Origin: Ciona savignyi
Taxonomy: Eukaryota > Chordata > Ascidiacea > Phlebobranchia > Cionidae
Reading direction: 5' to 3'
DNA: 64,000 bases
NCBI GenBank assembly: GCA_000149265.1
Contig: CH002510.1
Coordinates: forward strand, 662,310-726,309
Part shown: positions 12,973-32,012 of the stretch, piece after piece
Layout: every line of letters starts with the position of its first letter
How positions within the stretch are numbered: position 1 is the stretch's first letter
Notes under the pieces: generated by a model
What the model saw: the letters and a program-made list of their open reading frames with translations, nothing else
Told to the model about the DNA's origin: nothing
The model's database searches: none
Program-made: the position numbers and the translations under genes

Positions 12973-14121
12973 TTACTCAAAATCTGACGAATCATCGTTA
13001 AATCCTCGCTGAAATGTTTTTATATGTCTCCGTTTACTTGGTGGTTGATTGCCACGAGCACGACGCTTGCGTTTGTTAAGGTTTTCCGATATATTTCGAA
13101 CAGCGTATGAAATATCTCTTAGGGATTTGAGAATTGTCTTTTGAACATCCAGTTTTTCCCTTTCAATCTGCAAACGCTCGTACTGAAGATCGCTGGTTGG
13201 AAATTGTCCTTCCTTGGTCGCCGAAAAACCAACGCGACCTGGTGTATAACTTTCGCCTCTGGATTTTAAGCAGTAATTAGAAACTAAACGTCCTGTTTCA
13301 ACAGTCGGCGAAACTGGCGTCTGAACAGTTTTCGTGAGTTTCGTATTTGATTCTAATGGTCGTGGTATTGGGCTGCTTCTTTGGTGGTTTGGAATTAAAC
13401 ACGATTCGCGGTTTTGGGTAAATATATTCATCTCCTCGGCAGTATTAGACGATTCGATGAATATTGACTCGCTCGAACAAGCCAAAGGAATTGGAAAGCA
13501 TTCCGATTCGGATTTTATACTGATATCTGATAAGGTTGCAGGTGAAGTTGACATCCGATCAGATCGCGACAGCAATGAGTCCGACATCGAACTTTCCAGC
13601 ATCAGAGCTGGTTGCTTTTCAAAAAATGGAGATCTGTTTTCTTTACCACAACTTTGGCTATCGTCGGATCCCGTTTTTTCCATTGCATCACTACTGCTAT
13701 TACCGTCTACAAAACAATTACAACTGTTACACCTTGAATATATAGGCATTAATTAAATGTCCTACCTTTCCTTCGACAAGTTTTGGCATAGTACGTCAGG
13801 TCTTTCCATTTTTTGCGAACCTGATACCAATCTCGGTTTCGTCCGGAAGATGCACTGATGGTACTTGCTGCCTCTCCCCAAAGCTTTTTCTTGTTGGCAT
13901 TTACGCCTTTCGTGTTTTTCACAGTTCCAAATAACTCAGCCTTGTGGCGTTGCACGAAGTCACAAAGCGTCCGTATTTCTATTAAAGGAAAATAATAATA
14001 ATTAAGCCTAAAGATTTAGACTAAAATTTAAAAATGACTTACCAGTGGGGCTCCAATTCGGACTTCTTCTACAATTTTCCCTGTCTTTTGGTGATGATTG
14101 ATCATACTCAGCGTCCGCCAT
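12973..14121 (-). CDS. Myb/SANT-like DNA-binding domain nuclear protein
   Basis: Probably a sequence-specific DNA-binding or transcription-related nuclear protein. Exons (minus): 14043-14121, 13766-13978, 12973-13706, giving 341 residues. Residues ~20-98 form a Myb/SANT-like trihelical domain of the kind found in NAIF1 and the MSANTD proteins. Seen features are an initial WSP tryptophan, KKKLWGEAAS for helix 2, and YQVRKKWKDLTYYAK for the recognition helix. The middle is Ser-rich and acidic. A C-terminal Leu/Glu/Lys helix (YERLQIEREKLDVQK, then LRDISYAVRNISENL) leads into a basic bipartite nuclear localisation stretch (NKRKRRARG and SKRRH). This layout resembles proteins derived from or partnered with PIF/Harbinger transposons (family knowledge), but no transposon ends or transposase lie nearby. 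Both introns are very short (about 57-64 bp). The exon 2-3 junction was fixed by phase (G plus AC gives Asp). Confidence 0.85.
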
Positions 14122-15126
14122 TTTTAAAGAACAAAATAGTCTAAAAACCCAATTTTCTAATGTAAAACGATAATACGTTAGTATTTCTATTATATATTCC
14201 CCATTATCTGTAGGCTATTTTATAACCTATAATTAACCTAATGCCTTTCAGTTTAAGAGATTATTTTTATGATGCAACACCCTTCACCAGACGAAACAAA
14301 AAAAATAGCTGACTATTATAATAAAGTAAGCGTTTCTTAGTTCTGAGAGAATCTAACTCATTCTGTGATCGTGCGTAACTGCATTTATACAGCCAGTGGT
14401 ATAAAAGAGAAAAAGGCCACCAATCAGCACTTAAGAGTACGGTTTGTCGCGCGTTCAACCCCTGCTTGAAGTCTGGCACCTTTGTATATTTAATAGGGAT
14501 TTAACTCTTATACGATAAGCTGTTTGCAATTGCTTTGCTCACGACTCGTTTTTGTGTTTACAATACTTATTATTGCCTGTCCCGATGATCTCAGTATTTA
14601 CATTTGCTGTCTTGAACAAACAATTTAGCAAGACACCAAAGTTTATTATACACCAAAAATGTAATACGAAACTTCAATACTCGGGCAGTCCTGATGACTG
14701 GTAATGTCCTTTCCTGGGGTGTTTTTTTCATTGGAGAAATAGAGGGAATATTTGGTGAAACGCTTACTACAGTACAGTGATGCATTGTAATACGATAAAA
14801 TCCATAATATCATCAACACAGGTAATGTCTTGTTTTTTAGTATACAACTTCTAACCGACAGACTTTGTAATATTGTTCTTTGTGTTGTTAAATGATTAAT
14901 GTAATACTGTGGCAAAATCAATCTTTTTAAGCAATATTGCAAAGTCATTTTAACCATAGGGCATTCACGTCTTTCGATGGTATGTTACAGCTGAGCAATC
15001 GCCAGATAGGTTTGGTGTTGATTTCCATTCTATCAAGTCGTTTTTAATGACACGGTTATAGGACAATTGTTTTTTCACAGGCAAGGTGGGGCCTATTTAA
15101 CCGGCAGTCGATACAGTGAATTTAAA

Positions 15127-15345
15127 TATAGGATAGGAGGACAAAATTCATGTTTATATATATATATATACGAATGGTTACCGAAACTATTGCAGTTGAT
15201 TGTGTATGATTAAGATGTTCCATCAATTTAGTAGAACCATTCCACTTGGTTCAGGCAGTGTCCGTTTAGTGCCTTACCCAAGAACACACCCGATTAGCTA
15301 GAGACCAGTTTTGAACCGGGAACACTTTGGCTGAAAGAGGCGTTC
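15127..15345 (-). repeat. Truncated tRNA-derived SINE copy
   Basis: Reverse-oriented copy starting with the ggatagga tail near 15131 and a tattcatgttta-like segment that has degenerated into TA repeats. It continues through ctattgcagt and gtccgtttagtgcc to gattagctagagaccagttt, with no complete tRNA-like head. Confidence 0.75.
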
Positions 15346-15481
15346 AACTAATTAATCTCCCCATCTCTCCAATGCAAACTGACCTAACAAAAACGGTTGT
15401 AACTCAAAATCCTGCCATAAAACCCTCTAAAATTTTACTTAAAATTTTTGAGCCCATACCTCTTCGTACATCGGCAACAAA

Positions 15482-15732
15482 CCGGCCCGTTAGTCTAGCG
15501 GTTAAGTGCGTCGCCTTTCAATCGAATGGTTGCAGGTGCGAAACTGGTCGCTAGCTAATCAGTTGTGTTCTTTGGTAAGGCACTTTACTGACATTGCCTG
15601 GACCCAGCAGATTAATTGGTTTTACCAAATTTAAGGAACGTGTCCATGGACAAGTGATCTGACGATTGCCCGTGTGTTAACCCCCTTGGTTTTCCCATTT
15701 ACGGGATTAAACATAAATATCCTATCCTATCC
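15482..15732 (+). repeat. tRNA-derived SINE, near full length, forward copy
   Basis: The head cggcccgttagtctagcgg contains a good pol III A-box (TAGTCTAGCGG); about 35 bp later ggttgcaggtgcgaaac resembles a degraded B-box. The body runs through gctagctaatcagttgtg and gcccgtgtgttaaccccc. It ends in a simple (atcct)n-like tail. Copies recur at least ten times in the window, in both orientations. Confidence 0.88.
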
Positions 15733-17879
15733 AAACAAGTTATTCGCAACAAAACAGCAAGTAGATGCACAATTAACACTTTTATTTTACAAAGCACCGC
15801 TCCACTATTACAAAACTTTACAGCTAAACGATAACACCGGCGCGCAGCCTATAATAGCACATACTTCTTTCAACCAAACAAACAACGCCATCTGAAATGT
15901 GACGCTCTAACCCACCACGTAAATCGGACAATTGTAGTAATTAAGATGTGTAATGTTAAACCTAACAACAAATTGGAAGAGCTATGTCAACTATTCCGTG
16001 AACTTGGCGTAATTTGATTATTCGTGCTTAAAAGACTATGTGTCATGCAAAGAAGATATAAGTAAACAATACATGACAATTCCAAAGTGCTTATACTTAA
16101 CTTTAAATTCTTCCATGTTCTGTCACTATTGAATACTACCGGTTAACCCACGGGTTGATTCCAACAAAAAAGTGGGTAACCAAAATCTCAGCCACGATAA
16201 ATATTAAAAAGTTGATACTCATTTATATCAAATATTATGCTTTAGTGCAGTTACTTTATTGTTACGACTAAACATATAGGCTACCTGTTGGCCAGCATGG
16301 GTATTAAGTAGTTTGTGTTTTGTAGGCCTATTTACTAGTATTTTGTTATTTGATGCAGATGTTATCTCAACTTTTTATACTATTTTCTTTGATCTATGTT
16401 TTACTGTATTTTTTGGAAAGAGTTTCTATCGGACTTATTTTCCTGTTCCCGTGTCGTTATTATATTCGCTTGCCTTTTTTAAATACTAGGGCAAAAAATG
16501 AATAAACTAAACTAAACTAAAACTAAACTTATTGTTAAAATGTATTAGGCCTACTTTTTTTTAGGATAAGATATTTCTGTTTTATCTTTTAAATGGAAAA
16601 ACGCAGGGCGTTATCATATGTGTTGTATCTGATTAAGACACTCCTTCAGTTTATGGAGAACACATTAATCCAACAAGTTATTAATTTTTGTTTAATTTTA
16701 TTTATCCATGACTTTGACAATTTTTAGTTTAATAACCTCCTGCGATTTCCATTTCAGTGGGAACATGAATATCGTATTATTTTGTATGGAGCCGTTGCAT
16801 GCCGGTTGCCTATTGTATAGTAGATTGTTCCTTGTGGGCCCCAGGTAAGCCAGTTACAGCACCTGGTTCAATCTGCCATTTCCTACGCGCTGTCTCGACT
16901 CTCAGAAGCGCGCAAATAATTTAAGTTTTCCGCGTAAACGTCCTCGACTTGACTACAGGCTTCTGTGTTTTGTCGATCAAAGCTTCAGTAGTTTAATATA
17001 ACATCAATTGTATTGAGCAATTGAGGCGAGTAACTTAGTACCAGTTACGAGTTAAATGGTTAGATGTTTTAACGACATAGATTCCAGATAAACACTCAGT
17101 AATCGTCACATACAAGATGTTTCTTAATGAGTTAGGAGTTGTCCTGTGCCAAAGTTAAATAAACTTATATAGACAAAGTACTCAACAGCTGTGGTAATAA
17201 TTGTGAACCTAATAATAATAATAGTTCAGTTATGACGCAATGTCAGTGCAAATGCCGGCTGCGGCAATCATAAATCTTTTTTAAACACATAAGCTCGCTA
17301 CAATTTCAATAACTCTAAGGCCTTGGTAACGATCTGTAAATAAACATTATAACTAAAAAAGGGCGCGAGTGTAAAAAATGTGCTTAATATTTCGTAGTTT
17401 ACGCTAAACGTCAGTTCGCAGATGGTGGTCATTTATATTTAATCAATTTAATCTTTTTTTAGAAATTAATAATCCAGTATTTAATACTAGTTTTAACACA
17501 AATTTCTCGACTTAAGGTTATCTGTTTTAATGGATTAAAACAATTCAATAATCATTGGTAAGATTTCTATTTTTGCCTATCAGAGATGGTCCTGTGGTGT
17601 GTAAGAGCTGGTTCCGTTTTGTTCACTTTACGCTAATTCATTTGAATTTTGGGAGTTTTTTGTTTAATTATTTTTTTTATGTACCACCGTATCATACTTA
17701 AGTATTTTGCTTTTTCACGCTAAACATGTTGACCTTGCTTTTACTAGAAAGCCCTTGTGGAATTTTAAGACAAATAATTTGTTTCAGATTCGTGTTGGAA
17801 TAATATAACTGGTCTTAATTGTTGCATAATTAACACTCATTTTAAACTTTCTAATATAATCAGAAGCTTACAGTATCCC

Positions 17880-20800
17880 ATGAGTGAAGAAAACGTACTT
17901 AACCTGAGTCATTATGGTAAGTTTACAATCTTTATTTTAGTGTGCACTTTTCCTCTTAGTTTTCACTAAATATTATCCTTGGAACTACCAACACCACCAC
18001 TATGACCTTACATCAGCGGTTCTCATTTGGGAGGAATTTTTTCATTTTTCTCTTTGTTTTATATGACTTTTTTTGACATTTTTGATTGACGACATTTTTT
18101 AATATTATGTAGTCCTATTTTCAGACCTATAGGCCTATACGCATAACACTGAAGTGGTTTAGCAGATATATTATGCAGTTCAAATAAATGCATCTTTAAA
18201 TATGTGTATTCCCATATTTCGTCTAATAGTGACTCTGGTACTTTATACAGTAGGGGAGAAATGAAATGATTTAAAATAGGCAAAGGAAGGCATACAACAA
18301 AAAAGGTTGAGAACCACTGCCTTATATAATGCAATTTTATCATTGAGTGTGTATAAAAAATTCACAGAAGGATGACTTTTGCAATCAATTTACATTACTA
18401 TCCAAAAATAATAAAATTTCAGTTTAAAACGGTATTGATTTTTTTACTACAACCAAAAACGATTTTTTACTACAACCCAAAACTTTTTATTTATAATAAA
18501 GCACCCATTTTAGTGGAATAAGTGTTATGTAAATGGATTAAATCAATTTTTACTAAAATTTCCCACAAAACAGGTGCTCTAAAAGCTTAATGTAAAGCCC
18601 TCCCGTGTTGTTGCTGCTTGGCCTTCTATTCCTGCCGAGTTTGCTAAACTTGTGTTTTTTTCTTTACGAAATCAATAAATACTGCGAAATGAGTAAATTC
18701 GTCTTCAGTGTTAATTGATATTAACATCTGTAATCTGTTGCGAAATCTGCATAGAGTGCAACATTTTTCTGAAGAAGTCTGATATTTAGCTACCGAGAGA
18801 AACACAACGTGAACTTTGTTTATTCCATATAGGCCTAGTAAACAAATACTAAGGTTACCACAAAAATCAGGCACATATGTGCTCTTATATGTAAAATGCA
18901 AACGAAACATCCATCTTGTACTAAAAGTGATAATGAAAATCATTCTTTATTCATCTATCTTACAACTACCCAAACCGAAGATATATTTAATTACTATAGT
19001 CGAATATTAAACATATGTGTGTAGTGCTTTCGATACCTGTTTATTTTAGGAATGTGTTATGGGTGTCAATATTTTGTGCGACCCACTGAACAATTGAGCA
19101 TCTATACTTTGTTTAGTGACACTTACAAATACCTCATTTCTCGGTCAGATCCTTTCGCGGATGCAAGCAAAGGAAATAATGTTGGAAGTCAAGGTAGAAT
19201 GATTCATATTCGGATCCAGCAAAGAAACGGAAGAAAAACTCTAACCACTGTACAGGGTATTTCAGATGATTATGACAAGAAAAAAATTGTTCGATGCTGC
19301 AAGAAGGTTTGTATTTGTTTGTGTATCTGAATTTTCCCAGTGTTAATGTAGGGATCACAGATCAGTTCAAATACTCCTGTCTGTCTTGTTCTGCCACGTA
19401 TCTTAGTTCATTACAGAATTTCGAAGGGTGGTGGTCATAATATAAGACATTTTGTTGTGATATTTATACAAGACAGGGGCTTGTCTAGTTGTCGGTTAGA
19501 TTTGGGGAGGGGGCACAAATCCGAACATAATAAAAAAACATAATAATAAACATTTATTAGTTTTGTGGTCAAAATAATAAGAAACCGGTTTAGAACAACA
19601 ACAGCAATATTGGTTTTATATATATATATATGTATTAATTTTAAATGATTCCTGTAAGATAGAACATAAGAGTAAGATAAGATAACTCGGTTTGATTCTC
19701 AATTGATGAAATTTCACAGCACAGACAATATCCAGGTTACACAGTTAGGGTTGCTAGAATTTTTCAGCAGTTTAAATACTGTTATGACATTGCTAAAGTT
19801 CTTTTACATATTTGCAAAATGTCCTACAAGCGAGGACAGGTATCAATGTATCATGCAAATTACATACACAGTATAATGTGAAGTAAATTGCTTAAAGATT
19901 AGTTTGTCTGTAGTTAGAATAAGTTTATTTTATTGTGGATGTAGAAATCAGGGCTTAGGACCCAGAGCTGGAGCCCCGGATCCAGGCATTTCAGAGCAGC
20001 TAAAGCCGAAGCTCTTTGTAAAATATAGGTGGAGTTGGAAGTCAAGTTTTTTAAAATTTAGCTCCAGCTCGAATTTCACTTCCTAAGAAACTACTATTAT
20101 TGCTGTATTTCACATAATTTACGAGCTACCCTTCACAAAATTGAAAAATTAATGCCTCTCTAGTGCCACCTTTTCTAACTTTCTATGTGATTAGAAATTT
20201 GGATATCAGTGCAGGCTTATGTTCATAGCTGCAACAGGCAGTACACGGTCTAACCCAGCTTATGGGCATTTAAATCGACTGCTACTGCTGTTAGCACATT
20301 TTATGAGTACCATCTATACAGTTTTTTGTTTTACTGGTTACGGGAGCTAAAAACCAAACGTTGGAATTTCAGGTTAAATTTTAGTCGGTGAGAGATAATG
20401 CTTTATACAGAACTCTAGCAGTTTAGAAATTTATCTGAAGACTCAATTACTGTTGTAGCTGAAAATGAAGATTAACTTAAGGCATTTCAACACTGGATGA
20501 AGAAACTGGCTGGCTTTTAGATATGATTGAGTGTAAAAGAGTCCAGGCTGAAGCCGGGCTGGAGCTACTTTGCGATAGAAGAGAGCTCCGGAGCTGGAAC
20601 CGGAGCAGTGCTCCAAAGCCCTGATTGAACTATGCAAATTTCTAGCTCTAGTTTAGATAGAAAAAACTGGTGATACACCAGTGTAACTTGGTATTCATGC
20701 TCAGAACAGAACTGTTCGGTATATTTTATGTTACAATGTATGATAAGTTAGTATTTTTATTGTTGTAAACCACCATTACCAAATTTCAGTGAAATCAACC

Positions 20801-21380
20801 ATGCGATTTATTCAATTTTGCTCAACAGGAGTTTGCATGCAATGGAACAGTTGTGGATCATCCGGAATATGGTGAGGTGTTACAACTGCAAGGTGACCAG
20901 CGCAACAACATTGCTGACTTTCTTGTCAAAGTATGTGATGTCTTATTGCATTGGGCTAATTTCTTATTGCTATTTGTTAGTAATCCTTGATAACAATTAA
21001 ATTTTGTTGCATTAATTAGTAAAAATATGTAAAATGCTGTTTAACACAGGCTGACATAAAAATATGATTAAAGGAGCTATTGCATTATGGGGTAAAGAAA
21101 TCATTCCTTTATTCAGCATCCTTGGTTACTGTGTTAAAGATCCATCCAAAGTCTCTTACCAATGTAGTAAACTGAATAGCTATTTGCTGCTTACGTCCAA
21201 CCTCTTGGTTGACAATTTGATATGCGGTTATTCTGCATGTCAGGTTGCCAGAATTATTTAAAATCTAGAATTTAAAGTTAAATATATATGTATATGAATA
21301 CAGAAATATATGCCTAACATTAAAATTTCTATCAGGTACGCTTGGCTAAGAAGGAACAGGTAAAAATCCATGGCTTCTAA
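17880..21380 (+). CDS. EIF1: Translation initiation factor eIF1 (SUI1 family)
   Basis: Small ribosome-associated factor that guards start-codon fidelity during scanning, in the 43S preinitiation complex in the cytosol. Exons 17880-17916, 19149-19306, 20829-20930 and 21336-21380 join in phase to give 113 residues, the same length as human eIF1. Hallmarks seen are DPFADASKG near the N-terminus, IHIRIQQRNGRKTLTTVQGI, FACNGTVVDHPEYGEV, LQLQGDQR, and the invariant ending KIHGF. Residues 1-12 (MSEENVLNLSHY) vary in this family and the tail is slightly more basic than in vertebrates (LAKKEQ). Introns 1 and 2 are unusually long for this region (over 1.2 kb) and each holds a hAT-like MITE. An acceptor-like cttacag lies just before the ATG. 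Confidence 0.97.
18014..18319. mobile_element. hAT-like MITE in eIF1 intron 1
   Basis: Terminal inverted repeats: CAGCGGTTCTCA at the left, and the complement of CAGTGGTTCTCAACC at the right. Flanking 8-bp direct repeats, CCTTACAT and CCTTATAT, differ at one base, as expected for a hAT target-site duplication. It is 306 bp long with no coding capacity, so it is non-autonomous. Confidence 0.8.
19949..20623. mobile_element. hAT-like non-autonomous element in eIF1 intron 2
   Basis: Left end CAGGGCTTAGGACCC and right end, complement of CAGGGCTTTGGAGCA, form inverted repeats. They are followed on both sides by GGAGCTGGAGC-like sub-repeats, about 675 bp overall. An 8-bp target duplication is not evident (gtagaaat versus attgaact), so the boundaries or flanks may have decayed. 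No transposase ORF. Confidence 0.65.
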
Positions 21381-21623
21381 AAGGTTTTCTGACTTTGTTC
21401 CTTCAACCATGATTTTAATAAGATTTTTTAAAATGTGCTTTGATGAAAATGTCTGTCATGCAGTGTTTTCATGTTAACATGATAGTTGTACATAACTTTG
21501 ACTAAGTTCTGAAGACCCAAATTAATCGATCCTGGCATTAAACAACCTGGTGTACATTCGTTTTTGTTTCTACAAGTTGTGTGTGTTGATTTTGTTTACT
21601 AAGTGTATGGTATAAAGAAAACC

Positions 21624-21629
21624 AATAAA
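21624..21629 (+). other. Poly(A) signal of eIF1
   Basis: AATAAA 244 bp after the eIF1 stop codon, in ccaataaagc. Confidence 0.6.
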
Positions 21630-21980
21630 GCAAGGCTTACAAAGTATGTCGTGTTATGCATCTTTGACTCATGTCGCCAACCTTAACGCTTGAAACCGTG
21701 ATCGTATAGTTTTTGCTCCATCAATAAACAATATTAAAGAAACACACATTTAAAATAACATTTGTACCGACTTGGTCGTAAAATCCAAACAAAAGGTTAT
21801 TTTCAAGAATAAATTAATTTACTCTATGTTGCCGAAATCACTGAATTTTAAAGTCCTTGCAATGCAAAGCCTAGGAAACCTGCCGACGTTCACGCGTTAT
21901 TCATTTCTTGAACTCGTTGAATTGAATATATATTTAACAACCAAATTTAAACCTTTAAAACACTTTAATAATCCTGGCAT

Positions 21981-22160
21981 GATATGATATTCATGTTTAT
22001 TGGGAAAACACAATAGGGATCATCACACGGGCAATCGTCAGCGATCGATTTCGGAATGGTAATCATCGGACTACCTTGCGACCCACCGCTATGTTAAGGA
22101 GCTATTGCAGTGTGTTGCAAATGATTGACATTCCATAAATTATAATGTCTGAATCCTTTT
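21981..22160 (-). repeat. Truncated tRNA-derived SINE copy
   Basis: Reverse-oriented tail and body (gatatgatattcatgttta, cacacgggcaatcgtcag, ggagctattgcagtgtg). The tRNA-like head is missing; the hAT-like element at 22171 begins just after it. Confidence 0.75.
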
Positions 22161-22170
22161 GGGTTTTGAC

Positions 22171-22425
22171 CAGGGATGTCCAACCTTTTATTGTAGTGGT
22201 CCGCATTGTCACTTGAAATAATTTAATGGGCCGCAGAGTCTTATAGTTATATATAACCTGTATTCCTGTTGCTTTCATACTATATCCTACTATTACTACG
22301 TCCCCAAAAGCTGACTGGTAGATTTTAATTAGGCTAAAAATTAAAGTTCAAAATACTACTTGGGAGTGAAAACGACTAGCGGGCCGCACAAAAATCTCGT
22401 GTGGGCCGCAGGTTGGACAACCCTG
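22171..22425. mobile_element. hAT-like MITE abutting an assembly gap
   Basis: Near-perfect 16-bp terminal inverted repeats: CAGGGATGTCCAACCT at the left, and the complement of CAGGGTTGTCCAACCT at the right. Both are followed by gggccgca-type sub-terminal motifs. The element is 255 bp. The target-site duplication cannot be checked because the right flank is N from 22427. Confidence 0.75.
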
Positions 22426-22426
22426 G

Positions 22427-22526
22427 NNNNNNNNNNNNNNNNNNNNNNNNNNNNNNNNNNNNNNNNNNNNNNNNNNNNNNNNNNNNNNNNNNNNNNNNNN
22501 NNNNNNNNNNNNNNNNNNNNNNNNNN
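22427..22526. other. Assembly gap (100 N)
   Basis: A run of exactly 100 N, the usual placeholder for a gap of unknown size. It starts two bases after the right end of the MITE, so repeat-induced assembly failure is a likely cause. Confidence 0.98.
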
Positions 22527-23307
22527 GCCAATAAGGAATTTTGTATGTACAAATATGTTATATGCAGTGTGTTTCTGCAAGAACCATCCGGGTTACCTTA
22601 GTATCAGGCTTGGTTATGGATTTGCGAAATATAAATTGTAGTTTTCCATATAATTTTAAACTCTATAAAACAAACGTATTTTTCTTTATCAAATATGACA
22701 CTTTTTATTACCAATAGCATAACAGTAAGAAAATAAATGACTGATGTTAAATTTAAAAGACGATTAAAGACTACATTTGAAAGATACTATTGAATCCAGA
22801 TACTTTTGCAGTTGCGTACCGTATTTAATCAAAGTTCAGAGATATTAGTATTCTAATCTAAACGTATATATAATTAATTTAATACAAATTATAAAGAAAA
22901 CGTATTATTGTGCAAAGCATTTAAATAAACGCTTGCATTCGTATAATTGATAGCGTGGAATATGAATAAACATAAATGATAATAAAACTTGAATACGATT
23001 AGTGACTTAAAACGTTTCCGTGCAATAGTATCATACATACAGGGCATGAATAAATATGTATAAAAGCTAAATGAATAAAAAAGACAACCGGTTACAAAAC
23101 ACGGCTAAAATACCAGGCATTAAAAGTAGGTAAATACGAAAGTTATCCTATAGATTGTTAACAATTACCTTAACCATCAACTACCTAAAACAATTTAAAA
23201 AAAACAATTCATTAAAACGAATTAAAAGTCATTATCCACTATGAAGTGCACAATATGCGACCACTAAATAGAACGGACACTAGGGGCCTATAGCCTTATA
23301 TAAAAGT

Positions 23308-31872
<8,565 letters not shown>

Positions 31873-31918
31873 AGCAAACAAGTTAAATGTTTTCAAGTTT
31901 TACTTTAATTCTTCTTTC

Positions 31919-32012
31919 GGTTTTAAAAAGCAACTGTAAAAAGTCAGTTTTAAAAAGCAACTATAAAAGACTGTTTTAACACCCACTGTAAAAGATGGTT
32001 TTAAAAGCAACT
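31919..32012. repeat. Imperfect tandem repeat upstream of MMP
   Basis: About four decayed units of 25-29 bp built on gttttaaaaagcaactgtaaa, beginning 47 bp upstream of the MMP start codon. It may lie in the promoter or 5' UTR. A separate 22-bp direct repeat (cgtaacaatttataatcaa) occurs within the MMP first intron near 31300-31342. Confidence 0.6.

Larger units (their letters stand above)
14122..17879. other. Intergenic, SINE-bearing
   Basis: The region between the divergent Myb/SANT-like and eIF1 genes. It contains two SINE copies (15127-15345 and 15482-15732), a short TA microsatellite near 15157-15170 and a short aactaaactaaac run near 16503-16527. No credible exon or RNA gene was seen. 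Confidence 0.55.
21381..23307. other. eIF1 3' UTR and convergent intergenic region
   Basis: Holds the eIF1 poly(A) signal, a truncated SINE, a hAT-like MITE and a 100-bp gap, followed by about 780 bp of AT-rich sequence leading to the 3' end of the metalloproteinase gene. No additional gene was seen. Confidence 0.55.

Noticed and set aside
13707..13749. MPIYSRCNSCNCFV reading at the start of the last Myb/SANT-like exon
   Set aside because: This part is intron: acceptor ttttgtag at 13707 restores the phase from the previous exon.
15480..15560. Possible functional tRNA gene
   Set aside because: A-box is good, but the B-box and acceptor stem are degraded and the segment is the head of a dispersed SINE.
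31873..31896. Upstream extension of the MMP start by eight residues
   Set aside because: The codon at 31896 is TTG; the first in-frame ATG at 31872 directly precedes a good signal peptide.
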